From JBMOGA01 sp049318625 (GTDB lineage: Bacteria; Pseudomonadota; Alphaproteobacteria; Rhizobiales; Hyphomicrobiaceae): 12,369 nucleotides of DNA. The notes under the pieces are model-generated. The model made no database searches and was not told where the DNA came from. It saw nothing but the letters and a program-made list of their open reading frames with translations. The DNA is taken from contig JBMOGA010000084.1 in assembly GCA_049318625.1 (NCBI GenBank), positions 1 through 12,369 on the forward strand. The letters run 5' to 3'. Shown here piece after piece: positions 1 through 6,903 of this stretch. A program made the translations under genes and the position numbers. The first letter of the stretch is position 1; the number at the start of each line of letters is the position of its first letter.

Positions 1-114
1 GGCGTCGGAGCCGGAGGCGTCGGAGCCGGGGGCGTCGGAGCCGGAGGCGTCGGAGCCGGAGGCGTCGGAGCCGGGGGCTCTGGTGCCGGAGGCGTCGGGG
101 CCGGAGGCGTCGGC
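1..114. repeat. 15-bp tandem repeat encoding APTPP units
   Basis: Seven head-to-tail copies of a 15-bp unit (ggcgtcggagccgga on the plus strand) fill 1-105, with a partial eighth copy to about 114. Copies 1-5 differ only at the last base (a or g); copies 6 and 7 carry a few more changes. On the minus strand each unit encodes the pentapeptide Ala-Pro-Thr-Pro-Pro, with one Glu variant, forming the C-terminal tail of the M23 peptidase. The array continues past the left edge, so its full copy number is unknown. Confidence 0.95.
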
Positions 115-1259
115 CCCTGCGCGACAGCGCCGATCTCGAGACGCGGATCGGCGATCAGGTTGCCGTCGGCGTCGATCCCGGCGTCGAGCCCTTTCGACTT
201 GCGATAGGACGCAATCAACGAGGAGAAGACGGGAACGTACACCTCCAGCGTCTTGGCGCCGACCTTGACGCGCTGACGCGCGTTGAAATGCAGGTGGTAG
301 GTGGTCGAGCGGGTGCCGCCCATGAATTTCGAGACGCGGCCGATCACCTGGCCCTGCTTGACCGTGTCTCCCTCCTCGACCGTGATCGAAGCGGGATGCA
401 TGTGGAGGTAGTCGAACGAGGTGCCGTCCTTACCCTTGAGAACGAGTGTGGTGTTGCTGGTCACCAGCGTGATGGTGCCGTCGACGACCGCCACGACCTC
501 CCAGGTATTGTCCTTGCAGGATGGCGGACGGATGTCCTGGCCCTGGTGGCCGACGCCCGCCGGGCACATCGGCATGTTCCAGCCACGGACCTCGCAGTAA
601 TTGTCGCGTTGGACCATGGGGTCGTAGTTGCGCGGGTCGCACTCGCTGCCGCCGGCCGCGCCCTGGCCGTTGTAGCCGCCGCCGCCGAACCCGTAGATCT
701 GGGAGTTCATGTGCGGGTGCTGGCCGGCCGCGAGCTTCAGCGGGAACACCATATCGGGCACGTAGACCTTGCGGTCTGCGGCGCGGCCGCGACTGGACTC
801 GCGCGACACCAGACTGCCCGGCGGATAGTACCGGAAACCAGGATCGGCGACCGGCTGCGGGGCGGGCGGCGTCGGAGTTGCGGGAGTTGTCGGCGTTGTG
901 GGGGCCGGCGCGGGAGTCGTCGTCTGCGTGGGGGCAGTCGGTGTCGGCGTGGGCAGACCCGGAACCGGGGTGTTGGCCTCGCCCGGCTTCCATTTGCAGG
1001 CGATCGGCTCGACGCGCGCGGCGCCGTCGCCCTCGTCGGCACAGTCGAGCGGGCGCTGCTCGGCCGGACGCATCGGCTCGGCCATGCCGCGGATCAGGCT
1101 CTGGGTCCAGATATCACGGCCCGCAATGCCCGCCGCCTGGGCGATCTCCATCCGCGCGCGGCCTGCCGGCGCGGGCTCACCCGCATGCGCGATGCCTGCG
1201 GCGCCGAGCGCTGCGAAGCCGACGACAGCGAGGTGTCTTGTGACGCGAGCGACAACCAC
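1..1259 (-). CDS. Exported M23-family metallopeptidase (peptidoglycan hydrolase-like), C-terminus cut by window edge
   Basis: Predicted secreted zinc peptidase of the LytM/M23 fold, a family that usually cleaves peptidoglycan cross-bridges. The first 26 residues look like a Sec signal peptide ending A-H-A before Gly27. A Pro/Thr-rich linker spans about residues 97-137 and the catalytic domain about 230-330. Visible motifs are H238-x3-D242, L-H-M-H at 285-288 and the terminal H-L-H at 322-324, the expected zinc and catalytic set. Six cysteines (73, 88, 207, 222, 232, 248) could form disulfides. After about residue 383 the chain becomes APTPP repeats and leaves the window without a stop. I chose the GTG at 1259 because a G-rich Shine-Dalgarno (about 1265-1271) sits just before it. 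The GTG at 1274 is also open but follows an in-frame TAG and has no ribosome site. It lies 55 nt after asmA on the same strand, probably one transcript. Activity is inferred from motifs; LytM-like proteins can also be regulators. Confidence 0.85.
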   Translation of the reverse strand, partial: MVVARVTRHLAVVGFAALGAAGIAHAGEPAPAGRARMEIAQAAGIAGRDIWTQSLIRGMAEPMRPAEQRPLDCADEGDGAARVEPIACKWKPGEANTPVPGLPTPTPTAPTQTTTPAPAPTTPTTPATPTPPAPQPVADPGFRYYPPGSLVSRESSRGRAADRKVYVPDMVFPLKLAAGQHPHMNSQIYGFGGGGYNGQGAAGGSECDPRNYDPMVQRDNYCEVRGWNMPMCPAGVGHQGQDIRPPSCKDNTWEVVAVVDGTITLVTSNTTLVLKGKDGTSFDYLHMHPASITVEEGDTVKQGQVIGRVSKFMGGTRSTTYHLHFNARQRVKVGAKTLEVYVPVFSSLIASYRKSKGLDAGIDADGNLIADPRLEIGAVAQGPTPPAPTPPAPEPPAPTPPAPTPPAPTPPAPTPPAPT

Positions 1260-1314
1260 GACTCTTCCCCCCACATGCTAGTGATCGTATCGACCGGCAC
1301 GCCGATCGATACCG

Positions 1315-3372
1315 TCAGCGACTGCCGATGGTTTCCAGCATCAGCTTGGCTTCAGGCCCGAACGAGGCCGCGGCCGGACCGGCGAGTACCCGCGCGATCT
1401 GGGCCTTGACCTCCGGCGGGATCGGCTCGTCGGCCGCCGCCACCGACAACGGCGAGCCGAGCACACCCTGGCTCTCGAAGATCGACTTCCAGTCCCACGC
1501 GATCTTGGGATGGGCCCAGTTCCCGCTGACGCGCACCGGGATCGACAGATGGTCGGGCGGCGGCGAGACCTTGATGCGGACGTCCTGGTTGATCAGCCGC
1601 TTGGCGATCTCGACGGCACCTTCGGCCGAAATCTTCACGTCGCCATCGACGGTGAACGGCGATGACGTGCGCAGGATGCCGTTGCTCAGCGCGAACTGCC
1701 CATTCACGCTCTGAAGCGATGTGCGAGCCGCGGCATCGAACTTCTGGGGGCGCCACCAGGTCAGCAGGCTGCGGCGCAGATCGAAACCGTGGAAGGCGCC
1801 GTTCTTGAGCGCCACGTCGGCCTTGCCCGCGAGCGAGGCGATGATGTCCTGGGGCGTGCGACCGCGGCCCTCGACCCCGACGTTCAGCTTCGTCGAGCCC
1901 GACAGCAGCAACGACGAGAACAGCTGCGTCAGCACCGATTCCGCCGGCACCTCGTCGGCGCGCACATCGACGGCAACGCGCGGCGACGCGGCACTGCCGT
2001 CCACTTCGATCTTGCCGGCGGCCTTGCCGCCGCCGATCTCGACCTGGTTCACCGTGTAGACGAGGCGGCTCTCCTTGACGGTGAGGTGGGCCTTGCTGTT
2101 GCGCAGGTCGATGCGGCCGTACTTGAGCACCGCGGCGGTGCTGTCGATATCGATGTCGGCGGCCGCAAGCCCGGTCAGATCGAGCGGCTGGGTGCTCCAG
2201 GTGTTGCGGCCCTGGTAGCGCGGCGCCGGTGCGGCAGCCGGCGCGCCCGTGCTCGCGGCCTCCATGGTGGCGAGATCGGCCGCCAGCGATTGCCAGGCGG
2301 ATTCGATCACCGGACCTTGACGGAAGGGACGCACGTCGAGTTGCGCGGCGGCGGCCGGTTGCGGGGTCTCGCCCATCAGCCGCAGCAGATCGAGTTCCTT
2401 CCAGGCGATCTTGCCCTCGACGCGCGGCTTGGCGCCGGCAAAGCCGAGCTTGACGTCGCCCTGCCCTTCGCCGGCATCGAGCTTGAGCGTGGCGCGCTCG
2501 ATCCGGGCCTCGCCGGCGCTGACGCCGACCTGCCCCTCGAGGGTCGCGGGGCCCGCCAGGGCATAGGTGCCGAGGCCCATGTCGGCCAGCCAGCGCAGAG
2601 CATCGCGCGCCGAGCCCGATTTGGCCTTGAGATTGGCCGTCAGCATCGAGGCCGCCTTCGGTGCCACCTGCCCGTCGAGCGTCGCATCGGCGCGCCGCGA
2701 GGAGGCCGAGAGCTGGAAGGCGGCACCTTCGGCCGACGCGAGCGCGGCCAGCGAGGCGACGTTCCCGTCGATCTCGACCATCTCACCGCGCCAGCGCAGC
2801 CGGCCGGCTGCGCGGACGGCGCCGGTGCCGGCGAGGCCGGTGACCGACATGGTGACCTGGTCGACGCGCCAGACCGGGTTCGGGGCCGTGACGAGGTAGT
2901 TGACGGCACTGTCGCCGACGCGGACCTCGGCGACGGATATCCGGCCGCCGCCCGACTTGCCGCCGAGATCGGCGTCCTCGGGCCGGACGGTGATGGCGGC
3001 GCGGGTGAGCGCCACGAAGTCCATGGCGAGCCGGCCGGTGAGCAGCGCCATCGGATCGATCTGCGCTTCCAGTTTCTCCGCGCGCACGGTCTCGGGCCCG
3101 GCCGCGCCGGCCGGCGCTCCGAGGACGACGCGCTGGAAGGTGACCACGGGACGGGGATTGAAGCTCAATGCCGGATCGCCGGCATAGGCGAACGTGCGGC
3201 CGGTCGCCTTCAGAACCGCATCGGCGAGGTATTGGCGGATGTAGCCGGAGGGCGGAAACACGACCAGCGCGACGACGACGCCGAAGGCGGCCACAACGAG
3301 TGCGCCCAGAAGGATGCGCCCTGTCACGCGAGCCCACGACAACGGAGCGGCCCGGTTACTCTCGACAGCCAT
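1315..3372 (-). CDS. AsmA family protein
   Basis: A 685-residue protein of the AsmA/TamB-like group: inner-membrane-anchored proteins with long beta-rich periplasmic bodies, linked to outer-membrane biogenesis and lipid transport between membranes. One N-terminal transmembrane segment is visible at about residues 17-39. It is followed by the family-typical start (FPPSGYIRQYLADAV, then a TGR-F segment near residue 57) and a body of alternating beta-strand-like stretches. The C-terminal signature begins near 507 (IIASLAGKADVALKNG, GFDLRR, LTWWRP near 535) and ends with a DVRIKVSPP segment near 600. The start is an ATG preceded four bases upstream by GGGGAGG. It is the first gene of a probable two-gene envelope operon with the M23 peptidase and is divergent from the secreted-protein gene at 3661. 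The family call is secure; the cargo and exact role cannot be read from sequence. Confidence 0.88.
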   Translation of the reverse strand: MAVESNRAAPLSWARVTGRILLGALVVAAFGVVVALVVFPPSGYIRQYLADAVLKATGRTFAYAGDPALSFNPRPVVTFQRVVLGAPAGAAGPETVRAEKLEAQIDPMALLTGRLAMDFVALTRAAITVRPEDADLGGKSGGGRISVAEVRVGDSAVNYLVTAPNPVWRVDQVTMSVTGLAGTGAVRAAGRLRWRGEMVEIDGNVASLAALASAEGAAFQLSASSRRADATLDGQVAPKAASMLTANLKAKSGSARDALRWLADMGLGTYALAGPATLEGQVGVSAGEARIERATLKLDAGEGQGDVKLGFAGAKPRVEGKIAWKELDLLRLMGETPQPAAAAQLDVRPFRQGPVIESAWQSLAADLATMEAASTGAPAAAPAPRYQGRNTWSTQPLDLTGLAAADIDIDSTAAVLKYGRIDLRNSKAHLTVKESRLVYTVNQVEIGGGKAAGKIEVDGSAASPRVAVDVRADEVPAESVLTQLFSSLLLSGSTKLNVGVEGRGRTPQDIIASLAGKADVALKNGAFHGFDLRRSLLTWWRPQKFDAAARTSLQSVNGQFALSNGILRTSSPFTVDGDVKISAEGAVEIAKRLINQDVRIKVSPPPDHLSIPVRVSGNWAHPKIAWDWKSIFESQGVLGSPLSVAAADEPIPPEVKAQIARVLAGPAAASFGPEAKLMLETIGSR

Positions 3373-3566
3373 GCTACCTCCCCGCCTGCATTTTCGAGGC
3401 TGGCGCCCGACCCGGCGTTGACCTCAGTGCCTGCGATGCGCGCCATGCTAGCGCGCCACCGCGGCGCCGTCATGTCCCTCGCACGGCAACCGCCGCCACT
3501 TCACCAGTGGCACGGCCGAGCGCGGCCAGCTACTATTCATCGCCCCGTCACACTCGAGCCTCGGGA

Positions 3567-3580
3567 TGTCTATATAGACA
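3567..3580. promoter_or_regulatory. Perfect 14-bp palindrome, candidate operator
   Basis: TGTCTATATAGACA is its own reverse complement over all 14 bases, with symmetry ending exactly at its edges. It is strikingly AT-rich for this genome. It lies about 80 bp upstream of the plus-strand ATG at 3661 and about 195 bp upstream of asmA, overlapping a possible -10 (TATATA). The TGTC-N6-GACA layout suits a dimeric helix-turn-helix regulator. I cannot name the regulator, and none is encoded nearby. Confidence 0.45.
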
Positions 3581-3646
3581 GCGAAGGCAACGGGCCATAG
3601 ATCCCAGTTGTCGTTCGAAAGTGCGTCGCTGTTGTGACTATCGGGG

Positions 3647-3652
3647 AAGGAG
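3647..3652 (+). promoter_or_regulatory. Shine-Dalgarno fixing the start at 3661
   Basis: AAGGAG ends 8 nt before the ATG at 3661. It supports that start over the in-frame GTG at 3634 and makes the N-terminus a normal signal peptide. Confidence 0.8.
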
Positions 3653-3660
3653 CTTCAAGC

Positions 3661-4293
3661 ATGTCGGCGTCTGTGCGTCTCGCCTGGCTGGCTACAGCCC
3701 TCGTCGTCTCGACCGCCCTGCCGGCGGTTGCCGCGGACAAGCTTCTGAAGGTCGACTGGTCCAACACCGAGATCTCTCGCTTCATCGGCGAGCGTGCGGC
3801 CAACCCGCTGCTGTCGGTCGGCGCGGCCGACGACGTCAAGCTGGCGAAACTGAAGCTGCCGGTGCTCGGCTTCGACGTGCCGCCAAAGATCGTCGCCAAC
3901 TCGTTCGCCGCCGAGGCGCGCCCGAGGCTCGCGCGCAAGATCATCATGGATGAGGCGAATCCCGTCTGGTACCAGATCGTCGACCGCTACGGCGATCTGA
4001 CGATTACGGTGGAGGCGGACCTGCGCATCCAGCACGAGCTGCCGGCCAACACGCCGATCTACGGGCCGGGCGGACAGGGGGCGGCGGCCGAGCCGCAGAT
4101 CTCCGTGTTCGACGCCCGCAGCGAGGTCGGCATGGAAGGCGCGATCGCCGAGTACACGGTCTACAAGTATCCGGACATCCCTTACACCGTGAAGATGGAA
4201 TGCACGGCCCGCAACAAGGAGCAGTGCCAGGACATCCCGACCATCAGCGGGGATCGCGGCCTGCTGAAGCTGTTGTCGGCGCGGCCGCAATAG
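3661..4293 (+). CDS. Secreted protein of unknown function
   Basis: I do not recognise this 210-residue protein. It has a clear Sec signal peptide (charged start, hydrophobic residues about 7-20, A-V-A-A cleavage zone near residue 25), so it is probably periplasmic. The mature part is soluble, with no other membrane segment. The middle (residues about 102-125: VWYQIVDRYGDLTITVEADL) looks like beta-strands. A Gly/Pro-rich loop follows near 134-146, and two cysteines at 181 and 189 (C-x7-C) could form a disulfide. The start was chosen at ATG 3661 because AAGGAG at 3647-3652 lies 8 nt upstream; an in-frame GTG at 3634 lacks a comparable site. It is the only plus-strand gene, is divergent from asmA and converges on the deacetylase-fold gene with a 3-bp gap. 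An envelope role is only a guess from its neighbours. Confidence 0.8.
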   Translation: MSASVRLAWLATALVVSTALPAVAADKLLKVDWSNTEISRFIGERAANPLLSVGAADDVKLAKLKLPVLGFDVPPKIVANSFAAEARPRLARKIIMDEANPVWYQIVDRYGDLTITVEADLRIQHELPANTPIYGPGGQGAAAEPQISVFDARSEVGMEGAIAEYTVYKYPDIPYTVKMECTARNKEQCQDIPTISGDRGLLKLLSARPQ

Positions 4294-4296
4294 GGC

Positions 4297-5199
4297 TCAC
4301 AGTCCGAACAGCTCGGCGGCGACGCGGAACGTGTTGGCGTAGGCGGTGACGCTGTCGCCGATCGGTTGGGCATAGCCGCCGCCGATGGCGATGGACACGG
4401 GCACGCCGCGGCGCCGGCAGTGCTCGAGCACGAAGCGGTCGCGCTCGGCCAGCCCGTCGAAGGTCAGGGCCAGCCGACCCAGCGTGTCGGACGCCAGCGG
4501 ATCGGCCCCGGACAGATACAGCACGATCTCGGGCCGGAAGGCGGCCACGGTCTCCATCGCCTCGGCGAGGGCATGCAGGTAGGCGCGATCCTCCGTGCCG
4601 TCCGGCAACCCCACGTCGAGATCCGACGGCACCTTGCGGAACGGGAAATTCTTTTCGCCGTGAACGCTGACGACGAGCGCCCGCGGATCCCGGGTCAGGA
4701 TCGCGGCGTTGCCGTCGCCCTGGTGGACGTCGCAGTCGACGATCGCGACGCTCGCCACCCGTCCCTCGTCGAGCAGCGTCAGGGCGGCGACGGCCAGATC
4801 GTTGAACGTGCAGTAGCCCGAGCCGAAATCGGCGTGGGCGTGGTGGGTGCCGCCGGCCAGCTGACCGGAAATGCCATGGTCGAGGGCCTCGCGGGCGGCC
4901 GCCAGCGAGCCGCCGACGGTGGCGCGCGAGCGGGCCACCAGAACCGGGCTCCACGGCAGGCCGATGCGGCGCTGGATATCGGCGGAGACCGTGCCGTCGA
5001 GGATGGCGGCGACATAGCCGGGGGTGTGGGCGCGTTCGAGATCGGCGCGCCCGGCGGCCGGCGACGGCACGAGCGTGGCGCGCCCCAGGATGCCCTCGTG
5101 GCTGATCCTGTCGCGCAGCAGACGATACTTGCCGGCGGGGAAGCGATGGCCCGGGGGCAGCGGCAGGTCGGGTGTATCGGGGTGGAAGAAGCGAGGCAT
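4297..5199 (-). CDS. Histone deacetylase-family zinc amidohydrolase
   Basis: A 300-residue protein of the arginase/deacetylase fold (HDAC, AcuC and acetylpolyamine amidohydrolase superfamily), which removes acetyl groups from acetylated amines using zinc. The active-site set is complete: the His pair in GGTHHAH (H119, H120), zinc ligands D157 and H159 in DCDVHQGDGN, the third ligand D233 in SGADP, and the catalytic Tyr276 in GGGY. No signal peptide or membrane segment is seen, so it is cytoplasmic. Length is normal for short bacterial members. I chose ATG 5199; the GTG immediately before it (5202) is equally possible, and neither has a strong ribosome site. It lies 51 nt after the metallopeptidase gene on the same strand and converges on the secreted-protein gene. 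The substrate is unknown: lysine, a polyamine or another small acetylated amine are all possible. Confidence 0.9.
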   Translation of the reverse strand: MPRFFHPDTPDLPLPPGHRFPAGKYRLLRDRISHEGILGRATLVPSPAAGRADLERAHTPGYVAAILDGTVSADIQRRIGLPWSPVLVARSRATVGGSLAAAREALDHGISGQLAGGTHHAHADFGSGYCTFNDLAVAALTLLDEGRVASVAIVDCDVHQGDGNAAILTRDPRALVVSVHGEKNFPFRKVPSDLDVGLPDGTEDRAYLHALAEAMETVAAFRPEIVLYLSGADPLASDTLGRLALTFDGLAERDRFVLEHCRRRGVPVSIAIGGGYAQPIGDSVTAYANTFRVAAELFGL

Positions 5200-5250
5200 C
5201 ACCAGGGCTCTACGCGAGATCGCCGATGGTGGAGCACGTCGCGGCGCCGC

Positions 5251-5937
5251 TCACGGCTTCAGCGCCCTGAGCCAGCGCATGACATCGAGCAGGCTCAGCG
5301 CCGCAGCGGCCACATAGGTGAAGGCGGCGGCGGTCAGGATCTTGCGCGCGGCCCGCATATCGTCAGGGCCGACGTAGTTGCCAGCCTTCAACACCGGCAG
5401 TGCGCGGCGGAAACTCGCGTCGAACTCGACCGGCAGCGTCACGAGGTGCATGACCACACCCATGCCGAGGATCAGGACGCCGAGCAGGACCTGCGCGATC
5501 ATCAGGTGCGGCGACTTCAGCAGCACCAGCAGTACCGGCGCGGCCAGCATCACCACCGAACCCACGGTCTCGATTCGCTGCGCCTGCTTGGCGAGGCGCG
5601 TGCGGGCCTGCAGCGGGCCGTAGCCGGTCGCATCCTGCATCGCATGGCCGACCTCGTGGGCAGCGATCACCACGGCCGAGAGGGACCGCCCGCGCATGTG
5701 GGCGGGCAGCAATCGCACCGCCTTGGCCTGTGGATCGTAGTGGTCGCCGAGCGTCGTCTCCTCGACGCGCACCGCCTGCAGCCCCATACCATCGAGGATG
5801 TGGCGCGCGAACGCCCCGCCCGTTCCGGGCAGGTCCGGCCGGTCGGCTCCGTAGCGCTTGATGACGCCGCGTACCCACATCTGGGGCAGGAAGGCGAGGC
5901 CCAGGATCAGGGCCAGCACCACAAGCATCAGGGCCAA
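5251..5937 (-). CDS. YugP-like membrane zinc metallopeptidase
   Basis: Putative neutral zinc metallopeptidase of the YugP/Zn_peptidase_2 family, an integral membrane protease group with poorly known substrates. The zinc motif HEVGH is at residues 94-98, and the likely third ligand is E171 in LPVEFDAS. The D-H-Y-D-P segment at 65-69 is also typical of the family. Hydrophobic segments are visible at about 3-20, 126-140, 146-164 and 198-217. I chose the TTG at 5937 because GGAG lies six bases upstream and the protein then starts just before its first membrane segment, as usual in the family. Open alternatives are GTG 5967 (ten residues longer) and ATG 5928. It follows phnE by 77 nt on the same strand and precedes the deacetylase-fold gene, but I see no functional link to phosphonate uptake. 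Confidence 0.85.
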   Translation of the reverse strand: MALMLVVLALILGLAFLPQMWVRGVIKRYGADRPDLPGTGGAFARHILDGMGLQAVRVEETTLGDHYDPQAKAVRLLPAHMRGRSLSAVVIAAHEVGHAMQDATGYGPLQARTRLAKQAQRIETVGSVVMLAAPVLLVLLKSPHLMIAQVLLGVLILGMGVVMHLVTLPVEFDASFRRALPVLKAGNYVGPDDMRAARKILTAAAFTYVAAAALSLLDVMRWLRALKP

Positions 5938-6014
5938 AGGTCGCTCCGCCGGTTGTCGAACGGGCACACCCTAGCATCGGCCCGGCCGGTGCCGAAGCGC
6001 CTTCCCGCCGGCGC

Positions 6015-6830
6015 TCAGACCAGCATAGCGCGGAGCCGGGCCGAGACGATGTCGATGATCGTCACGGCCACCACCACGACGATGATGATGGCGGCCGCCC
6101 GGTCGTACTGGAACGAGCGGAAGGCCTCGTAGAACGTGAAGCCGATGCCACCGGCACCGACGATGCCGAGCACGGTCGCGGACCGCACGTTGGTCTCGAA
6201 CCGGTACAGCGAGAGGCTCGACCACAGCGGCAGCACCTGCGGGATGACCCCATAGCCGATCTCCTGCAGGCGGCCGGCACCGGTGGTGCGGATGCCCTCG
6301 ATGGGGCGCGGGTCGATGGCCTCGACGGCCTCCGAGAACAGCTTCGAGATGATGCCGAGATTATGGATGAAGACCGCCATGACGCCGGCGAAGGGACCAA
6401 GCCCGACGGCGGCCACGAACAGGATCGCGAACACGATCTCGTTGATGGCGCGCGCCGCATCCATGAGGCGGCGCACCGGCTGGACGATCCACCAGGGGGC
6501 GATATTGCTGGCCGATAGGAGCGCGAGCGGCACGCCGAACACGATCGACAGGAAGGTGCCCCACAACGCGATGTGGATGGTCTCGAGCATCTTGCCCAGG
6601 AACAGGTCCCAGTCGCGGAAATCGGGGCGCAGGAAGTCCTTTGCGAACACCGCCATGTTACCAGCGTCGGTGAACAGCATGGGCCAGTTGAAGACCTCGG
6701 CCGGGTGGTAGGCGGTGGCCAGGAGCGCGGCGATCACGAGTGCGATTCCGCCGTTCCACAAAAACGCGCCCCAGCGCGGTCTCAGTTGCGCGGCGACAGC
6801 GTCGGAGATGGTCGGGGGCGTTTGGATCAT
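6015..6830 (-). CDS. phnE: Phosphonate ABC transporter permease PhnE
   Basis: Inner-membrane permease of the PhnCDE importer; a homodimer would form the channel driven by PhnC. The 271 residues show about six hydrophobic segments: near 24-40, 85-106, 131-157, a weaker one around 198-209, 218-232 and 245-262. The cytoplasmic EAA loop that docks onto the ATPase is clear at about 167-186 (EAVEAIDPRPIEGIRTTGAG). The start is ATG 6830, giving a short polar N-terminus before the first helix; its ribosome site is weak. It is last in phnC-phnD-phnE, 73 nt after phnD, a wider gap than between phnC and phnD and containing a strong hairpin. A single permease gene is enough; there is no second PhnE copy as found in some bacteria. 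Confidence 0.93.
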   Translation of the reverse strand: MIQTPPTISDAVAAQLRPRWGAFLWNGGIALVIAALLATAYHPAEVFNWPMLFTDAGNMAVFAKDFLRPDFRDWDLFLGKMLETIHIALWGTFLSIVFGVPLALLSASNIAPWWIVQPVRRLMDAARAINEIVFAILFVAAVGLGPFAGVMAVFIHNLGIISKLFSEAVEAIDPRPIEGIRTTGAGRLQEIGYGVIPQVLPLWSSLSLYRFETNVRSATVLGIVGAGGIGFTFYEAFRSFQYDRAAAIIIVVVVAVTIIDIVSARLRAMLV

Positions 6831-6869
6831 GGCACCGTGAGGTCGCTATCGAGGGCGTGCGGAGGAGAT

Positions 6870-6893
6870 GCGAGGGGGCAGATGCCCCCTCGC
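6870..6893 (-). other. Intergenic hairpin between phnD and phnE
   Basis: GCGAGGGGGCA (6870-6880) and TGCCCCCTCGC (6883-6893) are perfect 11-base complements separated by two bases, giving a very stable stem once the inner pairs open to form a loop. It lies entirely between the phnD stop and the phnE start. No T-run follows on the minus strand, so it is not a standard intrinsic terminator. Such structures between a binding-protein gene and its permease gene often protect the upstream mRNA or cause partial stops, giving more binding protein than permease. Confidence 0.75.
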
Positions 6894-6903
6894 GCCGGAG
6901 TGC

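Larger units (their letters stand above)
3373..3660. promoter_or_regulatory. Divergent intergenic region between asmA and a secreted-protein gene
   Basis: This 288-bp gap must hold the promoters of both flanking genes. It contains a perfect 14-bp AT-rich palindrome (3567-3580) and a short inverted repeat, GCCACT-5 nt-AGTGGC (3495-3511). A weak plus-strand promoter can be proposed: GTCACA (3547-3552), 18 bp, then TATATA (3571-3576). That would put the palindrome on the -10 element and leave a leader of about 80 nt before the ATG at 3661. I find no convincing minus-strand promoter for asmA. I see no credible small gene here. Confidence 0.5.

Noticed and set aside
3495..3511. GCCACT-N5-AGTGGC inverted repeat in the asmA upstream region
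   Set aside because: Six-base arms arise often by chance at this GC content. There is no promoter context to support it beyond being intergenic.
1789..3600. 603-codon open frame on the plus strand opposite asmA
   Set aside because: The asmA frame has clear family motifs. The plus-strand translation is a low-complexity Arg/Gly/Asp/His-rich chain without domains, as expected opposite a high-GC gene.
5996..6015. AGCGCC...GGCGCT inverted repeat at the end of phnE as a terminator
   Set aside because: The stem is only 6 bp with an 8-nt loop and no T-run on the transcript side, so it is not distinguishable from chance in GC-rich DNA.
4366..6132. 588-codon plus-strand open frame across the deacetylase-fold and metallopeptidase genes
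   Set aside because: It runs antisense across two genes with complete active-site motifs and the gap between them, has no recognisable domain, and is rich in Gln/His/Arg/Gly.
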